A stretch of 60,802 bases of DNA from CAVTJX01 sp963735175 (GTDB taxonomy: Bacteria; Electryoneota; RPQS01). The position numbers and the translations under genes are program-made. Below are positions 9,746 through 18,454 of this stretch, in pieces. The notes beneath the pieces are model-generated. The model had not been told where the DNA came from. It did no database searches and saw only the letters and a list, made by a program, of their open reading frames with translations. How positions within the stretch are numbered: position 1 is the stretch's first letter; each line of letters begins with the position of its first letter. Location: the NCBI GenBank assembly GCA_963735175.1, contig CAVTJX010000012.1, forward strand, positions 1 to 60,802, in the 5' to 3' direction.

Positions 9746-9770
9746 AACGGCGACCTCAGCGGTCGCCGTT
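9746..9770 (+). terminator. hairpin between convergent genes
   Basis: A perfect 10-bp stem AACGGCGACC / GGTCGCCGTT with a TCAGC loop. It begins two bases after the pabB stop and faces the convergent hydrolase gene. There is no long T run. Confidence 0.6.
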
Positions 9771-9779
9771 CGCAATCTT

Positions 9780-9803
9780 GTTGGGACACGGCTCGCCGTG
9801 TCC
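9780..9803. repeat. REP-like palindrome (GTTG variant)
   Basis: GTTG followed by GGACACGGC / GCCGTGTCC, the same family as 158-181. It lies directly at the 3' end of the nitrilase-family gene. Confidence 0.7.
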
Positions 9804-9807
9804 TTCT

Positions 9808-10611
9808 TCATTCATAAAATTCCGTCCGTCTGTCCCCGAACAGATCATTCACCTTCGTCGCGTGCTTGTTGTCCGCCTGCCGCGGATCAAGCTCCGCGAA
9901 GACTACTTCTGCCGTCATTGCGTCGGCTTGGCACAGCCGTTTCCCGTCCGGCGCGACGATCTGCGAGCGCCCGGTGAAGCCCAACTCCCGTCCCGCGCGC
10001 GTCTCGACACCGACCCGGTTCGTGGTCGCGCAGAAGACGCGGTTCTCCAGCGCCCGCGTCACCATCGCGTCCTGGCAGTAGGGCATCACGAGGTTCGACG
10101 GATGCGCGATGATCTGCGCGCCGCGCAGCGCCAGCGTCCGCGCCGCTTCGGGAAAGCGCCAGTCGAAGCAGATCATGATCCCCACCCGCGCCAGTCCGAT
10201 GTCATGCACAGCGAGCGACAGATCCCCCGCGTCAAACCGTTCCGTCTCGCGGTCAAACAGATGCAGCTTCCGGTATTTCGCCACGAGTCCCCGCGGCCCC
10301 ATCAGCACCGCGCTATTGTACACCCGCTCCCCATCCCGCTCGGCGATCCCCAGCACCGCATGGCACTGCTGTTCAGAACAGAACCCCGCCAGCCACCGGC
10401 ACGTCTCGCCCGCTGGTATCTCTTCGGCGAGCGTCTGCGCTTCTGCGCGGTCCACAAACTCGTACCCCGTCAGCGCGAGTTCCGGCATGACCCACAAATC
10501 CGCCCGCGCCGATCCGATCAACGTTTCGATCTGTTCGCGGTTCGCAAGCTTCTCCCCAAACACCGGCGCCGTCTGCACCAGCCCAATCTTCATCTGCCGT
10601 TCATCCTTCAT
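9808..10611 (-). CDS. nitrilase-superfamily carbon-nitrogen hydrolase
   Basis: A cytoplasmic amidase/nitrilase-fold enzyme with the complete Glu-Lys-Cys triad. Glu lies in MPELALTGYEF, Lys in KYRKLHLFD and Cys in VGIMICFDWRFPE. The reading frame is intact at 267 residues, normal for the family. The substrate cannot be read from sequence. The ATG at 10611 overlaps the stop of the upstream MFS gene (ATGA), implying coupling. The in-frame ATG at 10593 (MKIGLVQTAP) is the start most family members would use, and the six extra codons are made of GGATGAA repeat sequence. A shared operon with the transporter hints at uptake and hydrolysis of one compound. Confidence 0.85.
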   Translation of the reverse strand: MKDERQMKIGLVQTAPVFGEKLANREQIETLIGSARADLWVMPELALTGYEFVDRAEAQTLAEEIPAGETCRWLAGFCSEQQCHAVLGIAERDGERVYNSAVLMGPRGLVAKYRKLHLFDRETERFDAGDLSLAVHDIGLARVGIMICFDWRFPEAARTLALRGAQIIAHPSNLVMPYCQDAMVTRALENRVFCATTNRVGVETRAGRELGFTGRSQIVAPDGKRLCQADAMTAEVVFAELDPRQADNKHATKVNDLFGDRRTEFYE

Positions 10612-11268
10612 CCTTCCGCCTTCATCCTTGCTTTCTTCGCTTTCTGCGCCGCGTCAAAATCGAGCGAGAGTTGCCCCGCGGGCCGCGCGTGCCACAGCGT
10701 CAGCATCAACACCGTCCCCATCACACTGAAGCCGATGATGCTCCATACCCAGTTATCCCAGCCGAAGGTATCCAGCATCCAGCCGAGGCCAATGCCCACA
10801 ATGCCGCCCGCGATGTACTGGCAGCCGTCAAACAGTCCCGCCGCCGAAGCCGCCGCCTTCTTGCCGCCAAAGTCCATCGACGCCACGCCGCTCAACAGGC
10901 TGTGCGTGCCCTGAATGCACATCGACACCAGCATGAACATCCAGATCGACGCGAACGGTCCCCACGCCTGACTGAAATGCAGTCCCACCAGCGCCACGCC
11001 CTGCCCGGCAAAGAACAGCGCCGCCGATGCGGTCGGCCAGCGGGCCGTTGAAGAACACGCTCAGGCCGTAGGTCCAGAAGCCGGCGGCCACGATCATTCC
11101 GATCTGCTCTTTCGACCAGCCGAAGGTCTCGCGCAAAATCGGATTGGCGATGGTGATGTTGTAGCGCGCCATGTAATAGGCGGCATACAGGAGGCCGAGC
11201 GACACCCAATTCATCGCCCGCCGCGCCCGAAACCCGGGCTGCAGCAGGTGCTTGAGATCTAAGCTCAT
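10608..11268 (-). CDS. MFS transporter of the organophosphate-antiporter type, internally shortened
   Basis: The N-terminus (NWVSLGLLYAAYYMARYNIT ... FFNGPLADRIGG) and C-terminus (SLLSGVASMDFGGKKAAASA ... GWMLDTFGWDNWVW) match the GlpT/UhpT-like family. The span, however, codes for only about 220 residues instead of about 440. The join falls after LADR in the loop between helices 2 and 3, and continues at the equivalent loop before helix 9 (AALFFAGQ). Six helices therefore appear to be missing. There is also a frame change at the join, near 11020. Possible explanations are a true deletion between similar loop sequences or an assembly collapse. It is followed by the nitrilase-like gene with a 4-base overlap. 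Confidence 0.75.
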
Positions 11269-11427
11269 AACAGGTGGGAGGTTAGGAGGGACAACCGGCG
11301 GGACGACCAAACCACTCAAACCGCCCCAATTTACTCATTTCCTCCCGAATTCTCAACTTCAGTGCTTCGTCCTCCTTAACCTTTGCGATTGCATGGCGAT
11401 GCAACTTTTTTGACGGAACGGATTTTA

Positions 11428-11847
11428 TCACTCGCTGTGGCTAAGCATTTTTAACGAATAGTCGTTGCGGCTGCAATAGAAGGAATAGAGGCGGTTGTGC
11501 AGGGCGCGGATCTGCCGTTCGATCCGCCAGTCGTAGCGCGAGAAGCGGTCGAGGTGGGGCAGGATGGAGACGGCACCGAGCGGTTTTTGAGCGCACTGAT
11601 CAGTGGCGGCGGCTTCGAGACCATAGAGCCGCAGTTGGCGGAAGTAGAGAATGGCGATGCGGTCCACCAGTGCGATTTCCTGCTCGGTCTGCGGCTTGTA
11701 CTCGCGATGCAGCCCCTCGCGCATGCGCTCGAAGATGGCGTGTTCTGCGGGCTGGAGATGGGCGAGGAAAAGTTCGTTGGTGGCGTAGAAGCCGTGCTTG
11801 ACGGCGTTCGTGCGCGACTGCTGGTAGCTGGATTCTGATTTTGACAT
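11428..11847 (-). CDS. conserved hypothetical protein with NAVKHG motif
   Basis: 139 residues, intact frame. The N-terminus has SRTNAVKHGFYA, the body EQEIALVDRIAILYFRQLRL, and the C-terminus LDRFSRYDWRIERQIRALHNRL. Proteins with an NAxKHG head and an RYExxxxRxxxRAL tail are widespread, often in mobile or accessory DNA. Their function is unknown to me. Composition is all-helical, with no signal peptide. It stands alone beside an AT-rich accessory block. Confidence 0.65.
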   Translation of the reverse strand: MSKSESSYQQSRTNAVKHGFYATNELFLAHLQPAEHAIFERMREGLHREYKPQTEQEIALVDRIAILYFRQLRLYGLEAAATDQCAQKPLGAVSILPHLDRFSRYDWRIERQIRALHNRLYSFYCSRNDYSLKMLSHSE

Positions 11848-11885
11848 GGGAAGAAAATTATAAATAATGAACGGTAAAAATTCCC

Positions 11886-11961
11886 CGCCGTGGTGACCTT
11901 TAAGGTCGCCATGCGGGTGACAGGGGCCATTGACATCGCGGCCTTAAAGGCCGCGACGGCG
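11886..11961. repeat. bipartite GGCCTTAAAGGCC element
   Basis: Two hairpins (GACCTTTAAGGTC and GCGGCCTTAAAGGCCGC) are enclosed by an outer pairing of CGCCG with CGGCG. Related copies lie at 28968-29032, 39638-39702 and 42922-42986. Confidence 0.7.
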
Positions 11962-12376
11962 AGGAAGGCCGACACACCCCCTATCTACTAGCGGCGGCCT
12001 CTGGCCGTCTCTTTTAGTACGTGGCATGTAATATACAAACAAGCAAGGCGTGTTGTCAAGTATTAAGTGCGTAATGTTTGCTATTCGTTGCTTATATTGA
12101 GTATATATTGTTAGTATGTTCAGACGATGTGCTGACGGGGGCGGAAGATAGCAGTTTGTGCTGGGGGGTGCTTTCACATGGGAACGAGGGGGAGAGGCTT
12201 CGGTTCACATAGACGGCCACACTATAAAACCACTCGAACGCGACAATTCACAAAGAAAAACGCCCCAAAAGGGCGTCAGGCAGTGTATACACAAGACAGC
12301 CATCTCGATCTTCGCACAAGACTATGGATTTGAAATGTCTCGTTTTAGCGAATAGAACGACCTGGTTTCGTTAGAG
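11962..12376. other. AT-rich intergenic region
   Basis: No gene seen. A GCGGCGGCCTCTGGCCG palindrome lies near 11990-12010; related copies are near 14652, 37411 and 51418. Downstream the DNA becomes AT-rich up to the TPR gene terminator at 12252-12276. Confidence 0.55.
12252..12276 (-). terminator. intrinsic terminator of the TPR gene
   Basis: On the minus strand: stem ACGCCC / GGGCGT with loop TTTTG, followed by TTTTTCTTTG. It sits 100 bp after the TPR gene stop. Confidence 0.75.
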
Positions 12377-13933
12377 TCACTTATCTTCTAGCATGTTTAG
12401 AGTGTCGTTCGTCCGAGTATAATAAAGAAATCCGCGCCCTTTCTTCTTGAACTCATATTCCTTTGAAGAAAAGTTATATTCTCTCTGGTAGAGAAGAAGG
12501 GTTGCACTGTTGTTGAGAATTACTCCGTCCATTTTATATTCGTTTTCAAGAGTATATAGTTTACTCTTCCATGTAGCAATTAGTAGGCTATCGCGAATTT
12601 CTAACTGATACAATGTGCCGTATTCAGTTTTCCAACTCCCAGATGCGTCCTTTAACGCCACATCAGTATGGAATTTCGCAGAGGCATATTTTGAAAAATA
12701 CTTCCTTAACTCTTGTCCAGACTTCTCCTGATTCTTTTCGAGTTCATCCTCAGCTTCCGATTTCTTTGATATGTCTGCAAGAGTCAAATGAACACTCGGG
12801 TCCGGCTTCTCTTTATTACTGGCGAAGTCAAGTAGTTCTTTCGCTTCCTTTACGAATCCCACGCTAATGAAGCTTTTTGCAATATTGGCACAGGCGAGCG
12901 TATGACCAAGACGTTCTGCCTCCCTGAAATGCGAAATGGACTTTATTGGCATCCCAAGTCTATCATATTGAACACCCAAATTATTTTGCACACCGCTGTC
13001 ATCGGGGTTTATTAACCTTGCATTTTTATAATGAACGAGAGCAATATCGTTATAGGACCGTTGAGCGTATGCGTAAGCAATATGGAATAATCGAACGGTA
13101 TCATTGGGCTGTGAATCAACCACTTTTTCTAAAGCGATCGCCCGGTTTTCAAAGTCATTCTCTCTTTCATAGTACTCAGCTATCTCGGAGTATATCTTCA
13201 CCGTGGAATATTCATCCGTGGTATTCGAAAGCGCATTCATTAGTACTTCTAATGATTGCGTCTTATTGTCATCACGATACAGTGCATAGGAATAACCGGT
13301 AACTGCAACGGTCTTCTCCTCTTCGGTTCGTGCCCGTTGTAATGCAAGCATGTAAAAATTACTGGATCGCCCAAAATTCCCACTCCATGAAAACCACAAG
13401 CCAAGTGCAAGATGCGCTTCGTACGCGACATCGTTATCTTCCAGGAATTTCTCTATCTGCAAGACGGCATTCTTACGACCCAAATAATAGGACCACTTAT
13501 GATAATCGATCTCATCTCTCTTTCGCGAGACTCTGTCGCCATTACTAATATTGAGAATTTCCTGATACGCTCGGTCAAAACGCTTTTGGTCGTGAAAGAT
13601 CAGTGCGGCGAAAGCAAGCTCTTTTCGCCATTCATCGAGACTTTTGGGAAGTTCAACATCGTCTACCGCTATCGGCTGAATTACTTCAGTCGTCGTGAGT
13701 GTAACAGGTTGAGAAATTTCGCGATTTTCCGGAACAGGCTCAACTTGCCTTTCAGCTTTATTTTCATTACCCTCTTTTGAATCAGCAGTAGCTTCGAAGC
13801 GGCCAGCCTTAACACGGTCTACCTTTGAAATTAATGCAGCAATTTGTTTTCCAAATCGCATTAGGAAGAGAATGGTAATCATGAGCACTACAGCGGGCCA
13901 CTTAATGCTTTCAATAATAGCACTATCCAACAT
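12377..13933 (-). CDS. membrane-anchored TPR protein in an AT-rich island
   Basis: Intact frame. ATG 13933 (MLDSAIIESIKWPAVVLM...) has a GGGGG run 9 bases upstream and begins right at a transmembrane helix. A longer frame to 14059 exists but its first 42 residues look unrelated. After the helix comes VDRVKAGRFEA, then a linker, then many TPR-type helical pairs (for example NNLGVQYDRLGMPIKSISHF, HFREAERLGHT). The last ~100 residues are beta-rich (SGSWKTEYGTLYQLEIRDSL...). The gene is visibly more AT-rich than all its neighbours, with A/T-ending codons, which points to recent acquisition. Function unknown; the membrane-TPR layout suggests a scaffold or sensor. Confidence 0.8.
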   Translation of the reverse strand: MLDSAIIESIKWPAVVLMITILFLMRFGKQIAALISKVDRVKAGRFEATADSKEGNENKAERQVEPVPENREISQPVTLTTTEVIQPIAVDDVELPKSLDEWRKELAFAALIFHDQKRFDRAYQEILNISNGDRVSRKRDEIDYHKWSYYLGRKNAVLQIEKFLEDNDVAYEAHLALGLWFSWSGNFGRSSNFYMLALQRARTEEEKTVAVTGYSYALYRDDNKTQSLEVLMNALSNTTDEYSTVKIYSEIAEYYERENDFENRAIALEKVVDSQPNDTVRLFHIAYAYAQRSYNDIALVHYKNARLINPDDSGVQNNLGVQYDRLGMPIKSISHFREAERLGHTLACANIAKSFISVGFVKEAKELLDFASNKEKPDPSVHLTLADISKKSEAEDELEKNQEKSGQELRKYFSKYASAKFHTDVALKDASGSWKTEYGTLYQLEIRDSLLIATWKSKLYTLENEYKMDGVILNNSATLLLYQREYNFSSKEYEFKKKGRGFLYYTRTNDTLNMLEDK

Positions 13934-14901
13934 AATTTGATACCCCCGAAATTTGGTGGTCGTCGCAAGGATGTGATTTGTAAAGGCGCTGAAGGACATC
14001 AGAATGCTTGGAAATACAGCGCATATTTTCAATATACCCATATTGGATAGAATTGTCAAGGTCGATAATAGCTTGTGTTGCTCTTTATCATGACACTGCT
14101 ATCGGGTAATGCGATCCACTGCGTATTGCGATCCAGAGGACACAGCCCGAATGCGTAGAGATCTTCTATAAGCCATGCCCATACAAAGGGATGCAGAAAG
14201 ATCTTACGGAGAAGACGCCGACTCACACTGATCCTTCCTGAAGACGATAAGCAACAGACTTGCGTTATTGGGATGAGAACGAAGATTGGGATTCCACGGG
14301 GTGGCTGCTGGTGATCCTTCCCGCAGACGGTCAGGACGACGAGGAATAAGGACCGGTGGGAAAGGCAAGTGTGGGGGAGCGTGCCATGATTGGTATTGCT
14401 TCCGTGCGATTGGCGGGCGGGTCGCGAGCCGGTTGAAAGGGTGGCGGGGATTGGTGAGTGTTCGCGCTTGACTCGCCCCTACGCGGGGATGTTTTGGCGG
14501 ATGATGTTGGCGAACCTTGCGGGGTTCGCCGTTTTTGTTTATATGGGGGCTGGCGGTTAGCGGGCCGATGTCCGACGAAGTCGAGATCTCGTCGCAGACG
14601 GACAATCGGCCCCCAACATGGCGGTGTCGAGGACATGGCGCGAATGCGTTGAGGAAGGCGGCCTGAGGCCGCCGCAAGTATTTGGGGGGTGTTTCGGAGA
14701 TGAAACGCGCGGGGTAAGGAAACCCCGCGCGGCGAATTTTGGGGGGGGCATTAGGGGCGCGCGGCGATGGAGGAGGTTGCCGCTGGAGATCCCCTTCCTT
14801 CGTCAGGGCATGCTTCCCGAAGACGGTCAGGATGACGAGGAATACAAAAAGGGCGGACACATGGGTCCGCCCCTACGAGAAAAAATATTCTTCGTTCTTC
14901 G
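13934..14901. other. intergenic block of stacked palindromes
   Basis: No convincing gene. After about 200 bp of AT-rich DNA come many different palindromes. Copies of the GGAGATCC...GGTCAGGATGAC family lie near 14300-14345 and 14775-14840. GGCGAACC / GGTTCGCC followed by GTTTTTGTTT is at 14509-14540. A GGGCCGATGTCCG / CGGACAATCGGCCC pair is near 14559-14613. GCGGCCTGAGGCCGC is near 14660, GCGCGGGGTAAGGAAACCCC near 14709, and a GTAG-GGGCGGAC hairpin (minus strand) near 14850-14876. Heptamers AACGAAG follow at 14888-14908. Confidence 0.65.
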
Positions 14902-15542
14902 TTACTTCATGTGCCCGATCGTCTGTGCCAGCACGATGTGCTGGGTGGGGGAGAGGTGCAGCGACTTCGCGAGGGCTTCCTTCTCGATCGAGGCGCGGAC
15001 GACGACGGCGAGATTTTCCGAGGCACAGAAGAGGTAGACATTTTCGGCGATGAAGGCGGCGTCGGCGGCGGCGAGCACCTGCTTCTGATCGTCGGCGGCA
15101 TCGCCCATCTTGGCGAAGTCGGCCACATACACGAGATTCAGCGGTGCATCTTTCACAAACGGCTGCGTGCCGCAGAGCGCGCGCAGATCCATCCCCGTCA
15201 CGAAGAACAGCTTATTATTTTTGGCGTCGTAAGTGAACGCGCCGCCTTCCCTCACAATATACACCGTCATTTCCTGCCAGTTGCGCGCGGACGGCGCGGT
15301 GCGATGACCATCGTCACGATTAATGCCCCATCCGGCCCAGAGCAGATTCGCAAGCTCTTGCGGCGCGAGCGGCGTGGCTGAAAATTCGCGCGTGGAATGG
15401 CGCTCGGCCAAGCATTGCATCAGCGGCTTGCCGCCGGTCTTGTCCGGCGTAGGTAAAGAAGGGGGGGTGGAGGTTCGTTACTCCAGACGAAGGTGGCGCC
15501 GAGCAGCAGGATTCCGCAGGCCAGTAGAAAGCGCGGTTTCAT
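14902..15542 (-). CDS. nitroreductase-family (SagB-like) exported protein
   Basis: The flavin-nitroreductase fold is suggested by LAERHSTREFSATPLAPQEL, LLWAGWGINR, TAPSARNWQEMTVYIV and QTIGHMK at the C-terminus. The full start is ATG 15542 (MKPRFLLACGILLLGATF), giving a signal peptide or anchor. The link to the enzyme domain requires one extra C in the seven-base C run at 15471-15477. With it, the frame reads PPPPSLPTPDKTGGKPLMQC. This is a clear homopolymer undercall. The protein is about 213 residues and probably periplasmic. Substrate unknown. Confidence 0.8.
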
Positions 15543-15791
15543 TGCGTACTCCAAGGTTGATGGGATAATACTGGAATTGCGCCCAAAATACGGATCAGGG
15601 CGGGGAATGTCAAGCGGGATTTCGGCAGTTTACCTTCAGAGTGCGCTCCCGCTTGCTTTCGGGCCGTTTATTGTGTATTTTAAACTATGCATCATGAAAC
15701 CTGCTCCATCGAGTAAGCCCGCCGTCGCATGCGGGTTTTTGCGGCTTAAGTGCCGCTTTCTCATCCATCAACGTGCGCAAAAGGATTGACA

Positions 15792-16370
15792 TTGACTGAC
15801 GCCCTCCCGATCGAATCCGGACTCGAGCCTGAAATTGTGGAAACGCCCAGCCCTCTCGCCGTGCTGGTGGCCGAATACTTAGATCAACCGGCCCGGCAGC
15901 CGGCGGAAGATGCGGCCTTTGCCGGCCTCGAATCGCTGGATCAGGCGATTGAACTGGCGGTCAGCACCCGTCGCGGCCGGAATGGCAGCATGCTGCAGAT
16001 TCGCTCCAAGAAAGCCACACCCGACCGCGCCCTCCCCGCGCTGCTGGCGGTAAAGGATCAAATCGCGGCCGCCAAGGACTTCGACGGGATCCTGAACGTG
16101 ATCGAGAAAGTGTTTCGCGGCATTGAAGGACGCGGCGGTCTGCACGCCTACGACACCGCGCGGCGCATCGGCGCGTACATGAATCTCTTTCCCCGCCGCG
16201 TCTATTTGAACGCGCGGGCGCAGGATGGCGCGCGGGCGCTGCGGCTGGAACATCGCCGTCCGTATCTAAACATGGTCAGCTTTCCACCGGAACTGCGCAA
16301 GCTCGAACCCAAGCAGGTGGAAGAATTTTTAAGTTTGTATAAGGCGAAGCTGATCCAACTCGCCGAGTAG
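15792..16370 (+). CDS. conserved hypothetical protein, probable TTG start
   Basis: The best start is TTG 15792, 6 bases after AAGGA (15781-15785). The product is about 192 residues, intact, soluble and mostly helical. Notable segments are LDQAIELAVSTRRGRNGSM, FDGILNVIEKVFRGIEGRGG and NMVSFPPELRKLEPKQVEEF. No family recognised. It is followed by a 68-bp-array-type repeat and then a bidirectional terminator shared with the convergent sulfur gene. Confidence 0.65.
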   Translation: MTDALPIESGLEPEIVETPSPLAVLVAEYLDQPARQPAEDAAFAGLESLDQAIELAVSTRRGRNGSMLQIRSKKATPDRALPALLAVKDQIAAAKDFDGILNVIEKVFRGIEGRGGLHAYDTARRIGAYMNLFPRRVYLNARAQDGARALRLEHRRPYLNMVSFPPELRKLEPKQVEEFLSLYKAKLIQLAE

Positions 16371-16371
16371 C

Positions 16372-16436
16372 CAGCACGCGGTGCTGGACCCGGGCGCGTG
16401 GCCCGTTGATTGCCGCGCGCGAAGACGCGCAAGCTG
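16372..16436. repeat. single copy of the 68-bp array unit
   Basis: CCAGCACGCGGTGCTGG, then GACCCGGGCGCGTGGCCCG, then CCGCGCGCGAAGACGCGCAAGC: one unit of the repeat tandemly amplified at 28445-28895. It starts two bases after a stop codon. Confidence 0.85.
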
Positions 16437-16460
16437 GGGATGAACATTATTTGTTAAATG

Positions 16461-16489
16461 AAAGCGCCGCTCTGATGAGCGGCGCTTTT
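16461..16489. terminator. bidirectional intrinsic terminator
   Basis: AAAGCGCCGCTC / GAGCGGCGCTTTT with a TGAT loop. The A and T runs on either side serve both convergent genes. Confidence 0.85.
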
Positions 16490-16508
16490 CTGCGTTGTGA
16501 AGGTCGTT

Positions 16509-17915
16509 TCAATTCTGATTGGACGGCGTTTTCAGCAGATAGTCAATCAGATCAATCTTGGTGATGATGTCGGTGGGGGTGTTGCCGTCCTGCACGAGGA
16601 CCGCTTCGTGGGGCGAACGGGTGAAGATGGCCGAGACGTCGTCGAGGGGTGTGGTTTCGGTGACGTAGGGCACATGGTTGTGAACGATGGGGGCGATCTC
16701 GGAATTGGAATAGCCCGCGCCCGACAGCATGAAGTTCAGCAGATCAACCTCGGCCACGAGGCCAAGCAAATGGCCGTCGTCCATCACGGGGATCTGGGAG
16801 ATGCCGTGGGATTTGAGCAGGGCGATGACGTTGCCGACTTTGTCGCCGGACTGGGCGGCGATGAGTTCGTGGCGGCCGCGCTGGGCTAATAGATCGCGCA
16901 CCTGGCCAAGACGGCTCTCGCCGCTGTCGAAGGAACTGATTGTCGCGCATCCATTCGTCGTTGTACATTTTAGAAAGATAGCGCGAGCCCAAGTCCGGCA
17001 GCATCGCCACAATCACCGACCCCCGCGGGGCGTGGTGGGCGACTTCCAGCGCGCCCCAGACGGCGGCGCCGGAGGACCGCCGGCGAGTACACCTTCCTCG
17101 CGGGCAAGGCGGCGGCCCATGGTGAAGGCGTCGGCGTCGGTGATCTGAATGATGTCGTCGACGAGGGAGAAATCCATGTTGCCGACGAGCATGTCCTCGC
17201 CGATGCCTTCGACTTTGTAGACCCAGGCTTCGCCGAGCTGGCCGGTTTTCCAGTAGTGGAAGTTGACGCTGCCGTAGGGATCGACGCCGATGCAACGGAT
17301 CTTCGGATTTTTTTCTTTGAGATATTTCGCGACGCCGCTGAAGGTGCCGCCGGTGCCGAGACCCGCAACGTAGTGCGTGATCTGGCCTTCGGTCTGCTCC
17401 CAGAGTTCGGGGCCGGTCCAGCCGTAGTGGGCGGCGGTGTTCTCGGGATTGTGGTACTGGTTGACGTAGAAGCTGCCGGGGATTTCGCGGTGGATGCGCT
17501 TGGCCGTTTCGTAATAGCTCTGCGGGCTGTCGGGCGGAACGTTGGTGGGTGTGACGACGACGCGCGCGCCGAAGGCTTTGAGGCCGTTGACCTTTTCCTG
17601 CGACATCTTATCGGGCATGGTGAAGATGCACTTGTAGTCCTTCACCGCCGCCACCATGGAGATCGCCGCGCCGGTGTTGCCGGAGGTATTTTCGACAATC
17701 GTGCCGCCCGGCTGCAGCTCGCCGGTCTGTTCCGCTTTGGCCAGTACGCGCATGGCAAGGCGGTCCTTGATGGAGCCGCCGGGATTCAGGTATTCGGCTT
17801 TCACCCAGACTTCCGCAGGCAGATCTTTCCCGATCTTGGATAGGCGGATGAGGGGCGTGTTGCCGACGGCATCGAGGACGGAATCCAGGCGGCGTTTGGC
17901 GGGCAAGGCATTCAT
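16509..17915 (-). CDS. PLP-dependent cystathionine beta-synthase/cysteine synthase with CBS domain pair
   Basis: The catalytic domain (residues 1-320) has VGNTPLIRLSKIG, the PLP-lysine segment NPGGSIKDRLA, VENTSGNTGAAISM, MPDKMSQEKVNGLKAFGA and GTGGTFSGVAKYL. A C-terminal CBS pair includes HGISQIPVMDDGHLLGLVAE and SPHEAVLVQDG. This architecture is typical of cystathionine beta-synthases that join serine with homocysteine or sulfide. ATG 17915 lies 9 bases after GGAAGGA. Frame changes occur near 17070 and 16920. The gene sits downstream of a poly-cysteine leader peptide and a terminator hairpin (18044-18208), so its expression is probably set by cysteine supply. Confidence 0.9.
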
Positions 17916-18043
17916 GGGTCGCGATCCTTCCATATAGTGCAACGATTTACATATTATTGCAAATATTTAGCCAGAAATTGAAATCGACAAGGTAGTCTAC
18001 AATCCTTGAACTCTGCCAACCGGTGGATTAGTTGCTGCAAGGC

Positions 18044-18075
18044 AAACAAAAACCCCTCCGCATTGGGCGAAGGGG
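18044..18075 (-). terminator. attenuator terminator before the cysteine/cystathionine synthase gene
   Basis: Minus-strand stem CCCCTTCGC / GCGGAGGGG (9 bp, one G-U) with loop CCAAT, followed by TTTTTGTTT. It lies 47 bases after the leader-peptide stop and about 130 bases before the structural gene. The 5' arm can alternatively pair with GGGGGAAGGG inside the leader ORF (18147-18156). Confidence 0.85.
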
Positions 18076-18094
18076 GCGATTCGGTCTTCTGCAG

Positions 18095-18114
18095 GGACAC
18101 GGGTTGCCGTGTCC
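18095..18114. repeat. REP-like palindrome inside the attenuator
   Basis: GGACACGGGTTGCCGTGTCC, same family as 158-181, lies between the leader peptide stop and the terminator. Confidence 0.75.
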
Positions 18115-18121
18115 GGATTGA

Positions 18122-18208
18122 TCAGCAGAGAACCATGCGCGCGCCACCCTTCCCCCGTGGGGAACGGCAACAACACGCGCAACAGCCGATGGCTTTGGTA
18201 ATCTGCAT
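18122..18208 (-). CDS. leader peptide with poly-cysteine run (predicted leaderless)
   Basis: A 28-codon ORF beginning MQITKAIG and continuing CCACCCRSPRG: five cysteine codons in six positions, with a sixth as the last sense codon. There is no ribosome site. The A of its ATG is exactly the predicted +1 of the promoter at 18215-18243, so the mRNA would be leaderless. Codons right after the cysteine run form GGGGGAAGGG, which can pair with the 5' arm of the downstream terminator. Ribosomes stalled for lack of Cys-tRNA would expose it and prevent termination. Leaderless poly-cysteine ORFs acting as cysteine attenuators are described in mycobacteria. This one would be an independent case in an FCB-type genome. 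Confidence 0.8.
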   Translation of the reverse strand: MQITKAIGCCACCCRSPRGKGGARMVLC

Positions 18209-18214
18209 GGGATT

Positions 18215-18243
18215 AATATACACTCAGAAGAGCCGGAAGTCAA
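18215..18243 (-). promoter_or_regulatory. sigma-70-type promoter of the cysteine leader
   Basis: On the minus strand: TTGACT, 17-bp spacer, TATATT. Six bases separate the -10 box from the ATG of the leader peptide, placing +1 on the start codon. Confidence 0.85.
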
Positions 18244-18454
18244 GAGGGGGGCGAAATTCTGTTTCCGTTAATGGAGGTTTCATGTGAATTGGGTATGGAT
18301 TTCTCTGGTTAATAAGTCCAAATGCCCATAAGTGGGTCGGTAAGCATTTTCCAACAATTGTTACTATCGTTGCCTTTGCGCATTGAATTATTTATAATGG
18401 TGCAATCTCAATATGGTTATTATAGTGAAAACGCTGCCAATGCAAGGAGATCTC

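Noticed and set aside
9778..10914. Long plus-strand open frame opposite the hydrolase
   Set aside because: It is an antisense shadow of the nitrilase-family and MFS genes, produced by high third-position GC.
14204..14860. 218-codon minus-strand open frame
   Set aside because: It consists of translated palindromes and GC-rich repeats, with no domain and no start signal.
18044..18208. 6S RNA or SRP RNA
   Set aside because: The size fits, but no conserved 6S bubble or SRP GGAAG loop is present. The Cys-codon ORF plus terminator before a sulfur gene explains the region better.
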